From assembly GCA_002989075.1 (NCBI GenBank), contig PSQN01000003.1, positions 2,748,938 to 2,812,937 on the forward strand: 64,000 nt of DNA, given 5' to 3'. The notes below the pieces were generated by a model. That model was not told the origin of the DNA. It worked only from the letters and a program-made list of their open reading frames with translations, and made no database searches. Below, piece after piece: positions 11,492 through 21,896 of this stretch. Positions within the stretch are counted from its first letter, which is position 1. Every line of letters begins with the position of its first letter. Origin of the DNA: Arthonia radiata. Its lineage: Eukaryota; Ascomycota; Arthoniomycetes; Arthoniales; Arthoniaceae. The translations under genes were made by a program, and so were the position numbers.

Positions 11492-11941
11492 ATGAATGCG
11501 GAAAAGGCAACCCGAGATAAGAAGGAGAAAAGGAATGCCGAGATTCAGAAGAAAAAGTTCGCGCTACCGCCGATGGGCTTCAAAAACCTCTCACTCAGCG
11601 AGAAAACTGACCACACACTGTTCATACCCGGAAAGTCAGCAGAAGATGCCAAGAAAGCTCTAGCAGGCGTCATTTCTCTCGATAAGCCATTGGACGAAAG
11701 CGCTAGCATTAAAGGATACAAAGAAATATCTGTCAAATTTGGTGAGAATCGTGAGAAGAAATGCCCAGGGATTGAGGATGGCAAGGACGCTGTGCCCGGC
11801 TGCGCCTACAAGATTCCTGCGCATGATTACGATGATCTCGTCGACGCGCTCGGTGTGACCGGCCGTCTCCAACCGTGCTGGATATCTGTATCAGGCAAGC
11901 CCTGCAAAGGTGTTACAATCGCGTCACAGGGCCAGATCTGA
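11492..11941 (+). CDS. Unrecognised 149-residue protein
   Basis: Single-exon frame of 149 codons with a clean stop. The first 25 residues are strongly basic and helical (MNAEKATRDKKEKRNAEIQK). The rest is mixed, with four cysteines (KCPGIED, GCAYKIP, QPCWISV, KPCKGV) in the C-terminal half. No signal peptide and no membrane segment, so disulphide-bonded secretion is unlikely. I do not recognise it. The balanced amino-acid composition and single long frame against a background of short ones support it as a gene. Confidence 0.6.
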   Translation: MNAEKATRDKKEKRNAEIQKKKFALPPMGFKNLSLSEKTDHTLFIPGKSAEDAKKALAGVISLDKPLDESASIKGYKEISVKFGENREKKCPGIEDGKDAVPGCAYKIPAHDYDDLVDALGVTGRLQPCWISVSGKPCKGVTIASQGQI

Positions 11942-12973
11942 ATACATGATTGCTGAAGCCTTCGGCCCATTGACTCCTGGAAGTGATTGCACGCCATACC
12001 TGTGATAAGATATCTAGGATATCCAATAATGTGTGTGGGGTGACGCCCGCCTGGTCGTAATAGTCGGCATAAGTAGCTGCTCGTATGGTGGGATGAATGA
12101 CGTAAGGCCTCTACCACCGCGTTGTGATCGTAATAAGACGAGCATCTAATTTGCGTGGACCCTGCTCGTGCCCTCGCGCGTTTGCGAGAGTCCTGGAACA
12201 ACGGTCGGCTGCACTGAAATCCCTTGTGAGACCCCTTTTGTGGTCTATAAGCGGCTGACGTTCCAGCTAGAGAACGCACTGCGTGCACACAGGAGCAGAT
12301 CAAGAGACCTTGGCCGCTGAGCTGATGCCGGTTTACCGATTCTAGCATGTGATCGAGAGCTAGCTCTCTAAACAAAATGCATGTATAAAAAGGGGCAAGC
12401 GTGCGAGTGGCCATTGACTGATACAAGCGAAGCTCAACGATACCGTAGAATCCTTGTATTAAGAACCCTTCATGAAGAAGGTAGCCGAGTCGATGAAGTC
12501 GGAGTCGGCAAATGCAGACAACTGTCAGCTTGACGTTGGTATCTCAGTGGGTGCAAAATTTTTGTAAACTTTTCAGCTCATCAGATGGTGTTATTGGCTA
12601 CACGCGGATAGAAGGCGTTGACATGCTCGACTCGTGAATCGCCGGGTAGAGCTGCGCAGAGCTGGACAATTAGCTAACCGCGGTGAGAACGTCAGGAGGA
12701 ATACGCACTTGACCACTACATGTACGCATTCCTGACAATGCTATATGCCAGGGGTTCAATCGCCCTGCTTGCAGCTCTTGTGATCTTCACAGATCTGTTA
12801 GACATGTATCAGCGATCGTCTCGACAGACATGTCTTCAGAACGGCTTCCGGGAGCACCTGACGTTGTATGGTTGGCCGACGGGGTCCTCAGAGATCATAG
12901 CATTGTCTCTAGTCTCTTGAATTCTTTTTCGAGCATGAAACACGAGCGGGCCCCGCCCAGAAGAGACAAACAC

Positions 12974-13015
<42 letters not shown>
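12974..13015. repeat. (TGT)n microsatellite, about 14 units
   Basis: Forty-two bases of uninterrupted TGT repeats, followed by a short TG run. In the antisense direction it reads as poly-Gln or poly-Thr inside short frames, but no gene supports that coding sense. Confidence 0.97.
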
Positions 13016-13024
13016 GTGTGTCTC

Positions 13025-13107
13025 CATGCAGTCATTCGTGCTGTCATAACAGTCATGCAGTCCATCGTGCTGTCATAACATTCATGTAGTCGTTCGCGCT
13101 GTACCAG
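13025..13107. repeat. 29-bp tandem repeat, three copies
   Basis: Copies begin CATGCAGTC or CATGTAGTC at 13025, 13054 and 13083, each reading on through a CG(T/C)GCTGT block. The first two are nearly identical; the third is diverged and shortened. It lies directly after the TGT microsatellite. Confidence 0.85.
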
Positions 13108-13159
13108 AATCGCCACTCTCTCGTAACAAGCGCGCGCGGCCGTCTTTCCGTACCTCTGA

Positions 13160-13771
13160 TCACAACTCCCATGGCTTAATCGCCCATGCGGTCTTCTTGC
13201 GCGCCTGTCCTTCTTCGTTTGTGAGCTCCATTCGACAGCACCCAGGCCTCAGAAACCAGCCTAGATGTGATGTGAGCGCAATCTGCTGCTCATGGTCGAG
13301 GAGTGCGGCGAACCCATCCACCGTTCCTGCGCCTGTGACAACCGCGTCAATCCCAGCGCCCGCCGGCAGCTGCATCCTCTTCGTGGCATACCCGCGTATC
13401 TTCGCTGGCGTTAGCGTCGGCGGCGTCGCAAAAACGTCGTTGAACGCGCCCGCTAGCGCGCTCGGTTGTGCGAGCTCGCCGCAGAAGAAGTAGTATTTCT
13501 CTGGCTCGGGCGACTGTTCCTGTTGCTCTTGCACGCTTGGCGCCTCGATGTGCCTACTACCTCCCGCCTGTGATGCCGCAGCTTGCGCGGCGCGCCTTGA
13601 GTTCTCGTCGGCGGCTTTGAATTTCATGCGAATCAGCCTCGCTTTGTTGTCGTCCCACGCTCGCCTTCTCCCCATTGGGTCCGTCAATGTGCTCACCAGC
13701 TCTTCCATTTCCTCGCGACTCTTCCATCTGGACGTTGCTTGTGCGTTCGCTTTGCCGTTGGGTGTGGACAT
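13160..13771 (-). CDS. Gamma-glutamylcyclotransferase/AIG2-fold protein, probably non-catalytic
   Basis: A 203-residue frame from ATG 13771 (context ACCATGT). The frame continues upstream to 14047, but that extension is His/Thr-rich and not protein-like. Residues 1 to about 90 are charged and helical. From residue 91 the sequence KYYFFCGELAQPSALAGAF resembles the opening strand of the GGCT/AIG2 fold (YGTL normally), followed by PAKIRGYATKRMQLP, a strand-rich core and a C-terminal KTAWAIKPWEL. Where active family members have a conserved Glu before Gly (L-x-x-x-E-G), this protein has ALTSHLGWF, so the catalytic acid appears to be absent. I infer a binding or regulatory role, or a degenerate enzyme. 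Fold assignment is moderate. Confidence 0.65.
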   Translation of the reverse strand: MSTPNGKANAQATSRWKSREEMEELVSTLTDPMGRRRAWDDNKARLIRMKFKAADENSRRAAQAAASQAGGSRHIEAPSVQEQQEQSPEPEKYYFFCGELAQPSALAGAFNDVFATPPTLTPAKIRGYATKRMQLPAGAGIDAVVTGAGTVDGFAALLDHEQQIALTSHLGWFLRPGCCRMELTNEEGQARKKTAWAIKPWEL

Positions 13772-14248
13772 GGTAGGTGGGAATGGCGTCTGATGCAACG
13801 TGTAGGTGTTTAGGGGCGGGAGGTTCAGCGGGTGGTTGTAGCGGTTTACGCTGGCTACTGAGAAATGTACCCGGGGAAGTATGTAAGTAGAAGAGGCGCG
13901 AATGCGACGGTGCAGATATGTAGACTCGAGTGTGCAATGTGTCAAGTAGCAAGAGGCTGATGTTGCACGCGCGTGGTACGTGCACACGTGCGATACAACT
14001 GTTCGCATCTCTTCCCTTTCCCTCTCATCCCTTGTTCGATTAGGCAATTAATCGTCTTATTTTATACCTGAGCTCGTTGTATAGTACACAATCATCATAG
14101 TAAAGTCAGGCGACGGCATCACGTCGTACAAGTCGGGTTCTCTTTCTTACCGCGACCATCTCTTGAGGTTCGTTGTTGTTTTCTGAAGACAGTCCATTTC
14201 GCAAACGATCCCGATCTTGCTAGTTTCCAAGTCTTGACTCAAATTCTA
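13772..14248. other. Intergenic region between two minus-strand genes
   Basis: This holds the promoter of the cyclotransferase-fold gene and the 3' flank of the 348-residue gene. No other element recognised. Confidence 0.4.
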
Positions 14249-15347
14249 CTACAACTCAGCTGAGCGTCCAGTCCCTGACTTTGGATCCAGGATTCTCTCG
14301 ACCGTGCCTGGACCAAGCTTGTCCTCCACCATTGCCTTGATTCTATGCTCTGTCGCAGCATAGCGCTCAACTCCTCCGAAGATCCCGTCATCAGCCTGCA
14401 GCAGTTGCAGGACGGTGCGAAGACTGCTGTCCCTCGTCGAGTTGAACTTATTGTCTTCGATTAACGTGTTTAGCTCCAATAAACCACTCCAAAGCTTGCT
14501 CTCGACCATCTGCGCGTCAACAACGCGCGCTAGTTCGTTTCCCATGCTTAAATTAGTCGCCTGCAAGCGACCTCGAAGGTCAACGCAAGCGGATCCGCCA
14601 TTCCTGGCTGCCAAACTTTGTCGATACCAGCCTTCGGCTTCTCTTTTTGCTTTGTTACAGTGGTCTCTATTATGATCGCGATTACGCCGTGCGTTGTCGA
14701 CATTCCATTTCAATTCTCGCTCGCGTTCACCGGAAAACCACGACGCGATCTGATTGCCCATGTCATCTACTTCACGTTCGGCGTTCCATGCTCGCCCATC
14801 GAGATCACCCTGCTTGTCGGCATATCCACGAGCGTATGAGAACTGATTCTCTGACTGCTGCCGTGACGAGCCGTACTCGAGGTTCCACTGGTCACGTTTC
14901 AGATCAAGCATTGAAATCAGCTTCTGCGCCTGATGTCGGAGCTCCTCGCAATCACCGGTCGCTATGCCAAGGTCATGCGCATTGCTCTTGGAGATCTCGC
15001 TCAGTGAACAGAAAGCTTGGGCTGTTTGTGCGATCATGGTCAGTAGAGCTTCACTGCTCTTCGACAGCCGGAAGCTGCCACTGTCGATTGACACGAGACC
15101 GCTCGCGACGTTCTCCAGCCTCGCGTAAGCGGTGTCCGCTGCAGTACTGATCTGGTTGCGATCGTCAGCTTCCATGCTGAAAATCCTGTTCTTCGTGGTC
15201 TCGAGGCTATCTATGAGTACATCGGCCTCATGTTCGAGCTGCCTAAACTCTGAATGGATCTCATCTGTCTAGAGTCAGCTTTCATGCTATTTTTGCGCCA
15301 CACTGGCATGGCAAACCAATCCGTTGATCAGAATCATGATCAGACAT
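14249..15347 (-). CDS. Unrecognised 348-residue coiled-coil protein, two exons
   Basis: Exons 15317-15347 and 14249-15264 with a 51-bp intron that has a GCTGACT branch site 13 nt before the CAG acceptor. The spliced start MSDHDSDQRIDEIHSE replaces the internal Met at 15175 and keeps the frame open throughout. The protein is almost all helical: heptad-like stretches occur around residues 10-50, 90-130 (EELRHQAQKLISMLDL) and 150-230, the last rich in Arg, Asn, Glu and Trp. No signal peptide or clear membrane segment. I do not recognise the family. It is transcribed divergently from another long helical protein (16680-19508) across a 1.3-kb gap, which may point to joint control. Confidence 0.7.
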
Positions 15348-16679
15348 GCTGTGTTGTTGTTGTATCGGCGTGAGAGGCAGAGCGCTTAAGCGTATATGAC
15401 AATTAATTGACCTCCCCAACACAACGATCGATGTCGATGCCGGAGGCTGATGTCAATTAAAGAGGCTTTCTATCGTCAGATTTACCACAGCCTGGCTCGA
15501 TATATGAGATATTTGAGCTATGAAGTACTTGAGCGGGATCCAGATCGACGTGTTCACTGCCAACAGAATGACGGCTTTTGCTTGGCTGGATAAAAGACAA
15601 AAGGCCGTTTGCTGCTGGTACAGAGCCTAGAGACCGAGGGTCAGCAGCAGCGTGGCGTTGTCATAGGCGCCGCGCTAGAAGGTGTCGAGTGTGCATGCAT
15701 GTTAAGCTCTGAGAGCTTGCGTCAGTCAGTGGAGCAGATATCCATGTAAATATCACGCCCGTCCGAGGAGCAAGTTGTCCAGTCATGGATAACTATCCTT
15801 TTGCTAGTCACTGCACTGTCCGCTTTCTCGGACGGCTGAGGTGTATGCGGCTAGAATAGAGATTGGACCAGCGCCTCGGGCGTGTCGCCAAGCGAGTATT
15901 GAGCGCACAGGCTGAGCAATTGCTCAATCATGTGCACGGAGACCACTGCAGGACGCCTTCGAGATGTGAAAATCAGCCAGCCATCTTTACGCCGCTGCGT
16001 GCTCTGATGCATATCACACTGCCTACACATGTAGATGGCCGTGACGGCGCAGGGCTGGAACCCCTGCTAATACAGCCTTGATGGGCTGGGAGTACAAAAC
16101 AAGCGATGCGCTAGACGATCTAAGACTAGTGCAGTTTTGGTTTCCTCTCTTTTCGGTCGCCCCTGGACACACTCTTTCCTTTCGCTCTCCTTCTTCGCTC
16201 CAGCCTCGAATCTATGCCCACGGCCGGGGTCTAGATGGTCCACTACGCTAGTATGGTGCGGGCGCTGCAAATCTTCCATCGCATACGGAGCGTTGGACCC
16301 TGTTCCGGCTTCTGTGTTCTCCGCGCGCTACTCACCACTGCTGTGTGTCGTTCGGCTGTGTTTCGTTCGCGCTCGCCAACACGGTGCAGCATGATGGAGC
16401 CACGAGATACAGTGGCCCATCATTGTTGCTACCATACGGTAGCTCGCTATTCGCTCAAGTCCAGACGCGGCTCTATCCACACCATCGAGACTGTGCATGC
16501 TGCTGCGAATTCGTGGGCCATCGTCGGCGATTGATGTATATAAGCAGGCTTCCCGTGCGGTGTCAATACTTAATACGTGATCTTCAAAGAATTTCTTCAA
16601 GCCCTTCATTTTCTCTGTCTTTACGACAAGATTCTCTTCAGAAAGCATTGCTTGTCCAGGCTTCAATCCCCTCGCAGCC
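15348..16679. promoter_or_regulatory. Divergent promoter region between two helical-protein genes
   Basis: About 1.3 kb between the starts of the 348- and 787-residue genes. A TATATAA box lies at 16537-16543, about 140 bp before the plus-strand ATG, and a pyrimidine-rich tract lies around 16138-16205. I see no coding sequence. Confidence 0.5.
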
Positions 16680-19508
16680 ATGGCTACCCCCCAGCTGGCT
16701 GTGCTTGATAAAGTTGCAGAAGCCAAGAAAGCAACCCTGACGCAGCAGTACAATGGCAGGCAATCCAATCAATTCATCGAGGAAGTCAAAAGTTCTTCTC
16801 TTTTCCAGTTCAATTGGGGAGAGCTCCTGGGCGCTGCACCCACCGCGTTGTCCATGATGTGTGCTCTGTACGTTGCTGCTGCCAGCAATGAGGCTGAGCA
16901 AATCACGTTGGGTGAGAGCATGGTATGCAAGGCGTAGGGTAGGTCATACTACATAGGCTTCGTGCTGACTGCGGGCTGCAGCCGACAGAAGGTTTCAGAT
17001 ACATGACTAAACGCGAAAATCCAACTCTTCGGACATGCTTGATTGATGGTAGGAGCATCATACAAGATCCTTGTGAGGCATCAGTACTGAAAAAGACAGT
17101 CTGTAACAATGGCGGCCGTGAAGCCTTTACCATTGCTTCGAAAAACATGAGCTCGCTGTCGCAGACCAGCAAGGACATCTATACGACTATGGTGAAATTG
17201 TCGCTAAATCTAGAATCATTGTAGCGCTCCACTGACCTTGCCTCTAACAGATCCCAAATCTCTTCGACCGGCTGGATGCAGCCACTGAGAGCGAGGCAAA
17301 CCTTGAGGACTTCAAAGACGCCGTGAAGGAATTTGCGGCGGAATCCGCTAGCTGTGCCAAGAAAGCTGAAGCCATTGAAAAGGCATTCTATACCTGGGGC
17401 AAGATGGTCGGCGAGCTGCATGCGACGACGGAGCAGAAACAAGGCCAAACCAGCATCGCTGCCGCGAGGACAAGCACCGACCAACAGCTGGCAGTAGTCG
17501 AGGAGAAGTTTGCTAAGCAAAAGTCTACTAATGCGGAATCACAGGTGAAGAGGATGGAAACTGCGCTGACCAAGGCAGAGTCGCGTCTTGGTGAGTCGAT
17601 GCAGCCGCAGTCGTGATGCTCCGTGCATCAGGCTGACTAGCGAACAGATAGAGCAGTTGACAACGTGCCTGGACCCTTCGCGACAGTGATGACAACCGCT
17701 GTCTTCATTCGTGAGTAGCAGCGGTCCTCTGCATAGCCGCGCGATGGCTGAATCCGATCATGGCTAAATCCAAATACAGGCACAAGCATTACCTGCGATC
17801 ACTGCTGCTGCGTTGCCTGCCGTCATGGCTGCGGCTAATCCAGCGGGAGCCGTTGGCGGTGCTCTTGCGAACGGTCTGAATCAGGCTAACAGACCAATGC
17901 AACCCCAGACCAATGGCCAGACAGCCACTCCACAACCACAGACCGCGGCTCAGCCCGCCGTGCAACCGGTCGCGAACGATCCCGCAAGTGCTGCTGCCTT
18001 TCAGACAGCACATCTCTTCACTACGTTCTACGCGTTCCTAGGCGACGACGCCAAAGATCCAGACTGGTCGAAGTTCGAGACAAAACAAGATTCCAAAGAA
18101 AACGCCGCCGGCGTGGACGATAAGAAAGCTGACAATCAAGGCATCATCTATCTTCTAGGTCAGCTACAGGGAGAGAAGCAGTCAGTCGATGACACTGGCT
18201 CTGTTGCAAGCAAACAGCTCATCAGTGCCTTCACCAACGCTATCACGGTAGGCTGTGATAAGAACCCTCCTGCTCTGAGTCATACATGGCTGACAATTAC
18301 AGGTCGCTACATCCATCAAAGACCATATGGCGAAAAGTAATTCCCTCAGCGCGGAAAAGCCTGCAGCGGACGTAGTCGCGGGATGGAAGAAGGAAGTCAA
18401 ACAAGCCAAGAGTGATGTTCTTTCCCTCAGCTCAGCCTCGAGCTCGACCGCATCCAGCAACGTGCCAAATGCATACGCAAACCTCAAAATCGATGTCCCG
18501 AAGCCCGACCTCTCCGCACGTAAGTTGCCGCATTGAGCGCGCGCCTCTGACTGGTCTAACGCTCTTTGCAGAAACAGCACAATTGAATGGCGCCATGCAG
18601 GGCGTTCAGATTGCCCAGTCCGCCGTCGACGCAGCCCAAGACAACTACGACAAGTCCATCGAGAAGCAAGCTGCCGCCGCCGCCGCCATGTTGGAGGTGG
18701 AGAAGAAGCTCGCTTCCTCGAAGGATCGCGCGAAGCTTCTTGTAAGTCATTGTGACCCACTTTTGTGACGATCAGCCAACTCATAACACTCAGGACAACA
18801 TCAAAGCGGTCTTGCGCGACTGCATGTCCGTACTGGTCGATCTCTCGATACAGATCCGCAAAGTCGAAAAGTTCTTCTCGCTGCTCACGGAGCTCATTGA
18901 AGAAATTATCCTCAAGCGCACCGCAAAATTCACCGATACGATGGCAAAAGTCGGTGACCGAGCCACCGCAGGCGCGGTGATCAACTTGTCCGACATTGTT
19001 TGTCAGACGATCTACACGTCGACGTTGCAAACGAAAGCATACTTCTCGCTTCTTTACGATATCACCTCCATGTACACAGAAATCGATCGTGACCACATTG
19101 GTCGTGGCATGGACATGTGCGCAAAATTCTCGGCGGCAAATGCCAAGGGCATCACCTCGGAGGCATTGCAAGTCGAGCTCAAGGCATACAATGAGAGCTC
19201 TGGACAAGCGATCAAGGATCTTGTGGAGAAGGTAACATACGCGCGCAGCACCGTGCATGTTGAAGCAGGCTAACAATGACTCCCAGAAACAACAGGAGAT
19301 CCTCAAAGGTCTTAGGGAGCGAGCCCGCACCGCAGCTGAGACTACCAAGCTTCTTGAAAGCTCCCTCAGTAAGAATGGCCTCGCGATTGATAACAGTGCA
19401 AAGAAGGCTATTGAGGCCGGTGGGAAGATTGCGAAGGAAGGCGCGCAGCAGCAGCTGGCTGCTGCGCCGAGTGAGACGGTGAAGAGAAGCCGAGCGAGAG
19501 ATCTCTGA
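16680..19508 (+). CDS. Unrecognised 787-residue helical protein with central hydrophobic segment, nine exons
   Basis: Exons: 16680-16922, 16982-17191, 17251-17590, 17648-17710, 17787-18247, 18303-18519, 18572-18741, 18794-19231, 19287-19508. Total 2364 bp, 787 codons plus stop. The acceptor of exon 5 (AAG at 17784-17786) is non-ideal but is the only one keeping the frame. The N-terminal third is helical, with coiled coil rich in Ala, Glu and Lys (about residues 155-270). It is followed by a hydrophobic Ala/Pro/Val-rich segment (about 275-310), then a Gln/Pro linker, then a second long helical half (about 450-780, including VDLSIQIRKVEKFFSLLTEL). No signal peptide. Two long helical regions around a hydrophobic centre recall helical pore-forming or membrane-remodelling proteins in general layout only; I saw no sequence match. 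Function not assigned. Confidence 0.72.
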
Positions 19509-20410
19509 GTGAGTGGGCCGTGTGTGCACTTCTAATCGACAACATTTGCGCTCTTGGATTTTTCGTTTGGTCTTGGATTATGAAGCAATGGTGTTGTCGG
19601 TGCGAGCTGGAAACATGCCATCGAATCGAGCTGTGTCATTCGAAAGCTACTTGATGTCCTCTTGATGTGTTCGATCTCCGGAGTGTCTATGACACCACGA
19701 TGTCATAAGCATAGCGCTTGCCTCGCGTACTCAAAGGCCGCAAACCGGCCACTTCTAGACTCTGCATCTCTTATGCGGCACCACGAATACTCGACGCGCT
19801 TTCCAATTCTACTCAGCCATGGAATGCGTTGGACGAAGGCCCCCAAATTAGATATCAGTGATCACTCCCCGCCGGTCACTGTCAGCCGAGACCTCACGGA
19901 CCCCGCAGGAGGCTTACGGACCTCCGTGAAGTGGGCTCTAATGGTAGCCCTGCAGGGCGCTATTTTAGCTATCTGAACGGTGCTGCCACGAGCTAGCACT
20001 GGGTGCATGCAGCCTTGTGCTAGTAGCCGTTGACGGGGCTCTATATCGACTTCACCCGATAACGGTTCACATTGCCAGCGTGAAAGCTTAGCTCAAGCCA
20101 CAGCGGTTACGCAGTCGAGATAATGCATGAGGTGCGAGCATTCAAATCTTCTAGAACGTGAAGCAAGCGGCCGATCCGGCAGCTACCGATCTTCCGTAGT
20201 TACTACACCAGAAGTCGGGCTCACCTGGACGACCTCACAGACATGCGAACCAAGACTTGCTGCAGACCGGGTTTTGGTAGATTGCAGCTGTATTGTTGAG
20301 CGGGAAACCGCCCATTTTGTGCAACCTTTGGAAAGAGACCCTCCAGTCCCTCCATTCTCGTCGAGACCGCTTTCGTCTCCTACCCAACGCTGTTGCACAC
20401 TTTTGCAGCC
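19509..20410. other. Intergenic region upstream of lectin gene
   Basis: About 900 bp. Around 19890-19960 there are repeated CGG-containing half sites and a near-perfect palindrome (AGCCCTGCAGGGCGCT). These could be zinc-cluster regulator sites, but this is weak. No gene supported. Confidence 0.35.
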
Positions 20411-21129
20411 ATGCCTTCGCAAGACTATTTTGCTTCATCTGACTGGTCTGATCGGACCGTCTATATCGTCAACGACGCCGCCGGCACTGCGTGCGATCTC
20501 AGTCTGTGCTCTGCACCGCCTTCCCGGCCGCACCTACTGACCTTGGTCTTGTAGATAGCTCCGATAACGGGGCACCTGTGCATGCCTGGGAGCACCAGGT
20601 GGGCAATGACAACCAGAGATGGACACTGGAGAAGGTCAACAGAGCGTCGTCATGGTCGCCCTGGAGAGTGAGATCTTCGAGGGGTGGTATGACGCCCCGA
20701 CACGAGGATGATGACCGCGACGAAGGACTAGCTAAGTCCTATTGCAGTTTACCTCGAAATCGGCGGCGATAATATTGAAGATGGTGCTCAAGCGAACGGT
20801 TGGGCAGAAGCCTGGAACAATCGGAACCAGCAGTGGTACTTGATCTCGCCGGATGGCGAAAATGGGGATCGCTTAATGTGAGTATGGCGAAGTGCTAACG
20901 TGGATGTGGATGTTTGTTTCGCTACGGTGCTGATGGGCTCCAGGTTGCAGAACGCGGCGTCTTACACCTACCTTGACTTGAATCGAGGAGAGAGAGGTAA
21001 CGGGTGCGTCATCAGTGGAGTAAAGCATAAGCGGACTGATTGCAAGCTGACTCTTTCAAAAGCGTGAAAATACATGGATGGCATCGCAACGATGGCACCG
21101 CACAGCTTTGGAGGTTCATCAAGGCCTGA
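20411..21129 (+). CDS. Ricin-B-type beta-trefoil lectin, five exons, 159 aa
   Basis: Carbohydrate-binding beta-trefoil protein of the fungal ricin-B-lectin type. Exons 20411-20501, 20555-20686, 20748-20877, 20944-21003, 21063-21129 join in frame to 159 codons plus stop, the usual size for a single trefoil. Start: DWSDRTVYIVNDAAGTACDL, typical of this family. Three QxW-type motifs are visible: DNQRWTLEKV, RNQQWYLI and TAQLWRFIKA, one per subdomain. The 61-bp intron 2 has a GCTAAGT branch site. No signal peptide is visible, so it is probably cytosolic, as in many fungal defence or storage lectins. Sugar specificity cannot be read. The fold is firm; the exact splice sites rest on frame and family pattern. 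Confidence 0.9.
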
Positions 21130-21242
21130 GCATCCAAGGCTATATGTTTCTAGCTAGTTCCACAACATCTGTCAGCTCATCTGTAGGACGGCGAGGGCGT
21201 CGAACGTGGACACTTGGCGACTCCTCAAACCATCCAACCGCA
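21130..21242. other. 3' flank of lectin gene
   Basis: A short spacer between the lectin stop codon and the MITE target duplication. Nothing distinct. Confidence 0.4.
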
Positions 21243-21250
21243 GTCTCGCT

Positions 21251-21486
21251 CAGTGTTCCGATCAAATCAAGGCCAGTCAAGTCAAATCAAGTCAAGGGTC
21301 AAATCAAATCGATCAAGTCGCCCTCCAAACTGGCCTTGATTTGAAGCCTCCAAGTCAATGCTTGGCGATTTGACTTGTATATCCCTAATTAAGTAGGCAA
21401 GTCAAATCAAGGGCAGGGTTCGGAGCACTCCAAATCGATCAAGGGAGAGGCCAGGATTTGATTGATTTGATTTGATCGGAACACTG
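21251..21486. mobile_element. Non-autonomous hAT-like MITE, 236 bp
   Basis: Perfect 20-bp terminal inverted repeats (CAGTGTTCCGATCAAATCAA at each end, opposite strands). The element is flanked by an identical 8-bp direct repeat GTCTCGCT at 21243-21250 and 21487-21494. An 8-bp duplication and CAG-type ends are the hAT signature. The interior has no coding capacity and is built of reiterated GTCAA/ATCAA-type motifs in both orientations. The element sits between two convergent genes; its right target duplication ends 9 bp from the stop codon of the 130-residue gene. No RIP damage is evident. Confidence 0.9.
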
Positions 21487-21503
21487 GTCTCGCTACCTAG
21501 CCA

Positions 21504-21896
21504 TCAGTTCACTTTCTCAAAATGTTTGCCCAGCGCTTTGAGCTTCTCCACAGCCTGCTGCTGCTCCGTCACCGTGTTGGGGTGGCTGAAGCCATCTATC
21601 ATCGACTTGATCGCATCTTTCGCCCCTTTCAAAGACGGCAGGTCTGCCTTCTCCATGCTAGCCTCCAGACCCTTGATAGGGAAGCTCAGACCTTGGAGTG
21701 TCGGGTACTTGTACATGGTCTCTTTGAGCGCGGCGAAGTCGCGGGCGTAGTTCTGGATCGCTTGCATTTGAGCGTTGCTCATCCAGGATACGAGGTTGTT
21801 TTCGGAGGCAGTCTGAATGATGGAAGCGGTGGTTTTGGCGGGATAGGCCTGGCGGAGGTTCATGATGATGACGGGGGCGGGGGCGTTGTGCTCCAT
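21504..21896 (-). CDS. Unrecognised 130-residue helical protein
   Basis: Single frame of 130 codons from ATG 21896; an in-frame Met at residue 12 is an alternative start. It is mostly helical, with Ala, Gln and Lys-rich stretches (for example TEQQQAVEKLKALGKHFEKV at the C-terminus) and no cysteines, signal peptide or membrane segment. Composition is protein-like and the frame is the only long one in the area. I do not recognise it. The MITE lies in its presumed 3'UTR. Confidence 0.6.
   Translation of the reverse strand: MEHNAPAPVIIMNLRQAYPAKTTASIIQTASENNLVSWMSNAQMQAIQNYARDFAALKETMYKYPTLQGLSFPIKGLEASMEKADLPSLKGAKDAIKSMIDGFSHPNTVTEQQQAVEKLKALGKHFEKVN

Larger units (their letters stand above)
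11942..13159. other. Intergenic region with microsatellite and short tandem repeat
   Basis: About 1.2 kb with no convincing gene. It contains a TATA-like TATAAAAAGG stretch near 12383, a TGT/ACA trinucleotide run and a 29-bp tandem repeat, listed separately. Confidence 0.4.

Noticed and set aside
12740-12780. GGTTCAATC tRNA-like B-box
   Set aside because: No matching A-box or cloverleaf could be drawn around it.
13772-14047. N-terminal extension of the cyclotransferase-fold frame
   Set aside because: The in-frame extension is His/Thr/Ser-rich and lacks family similarity; ATG 13771 has a good context.
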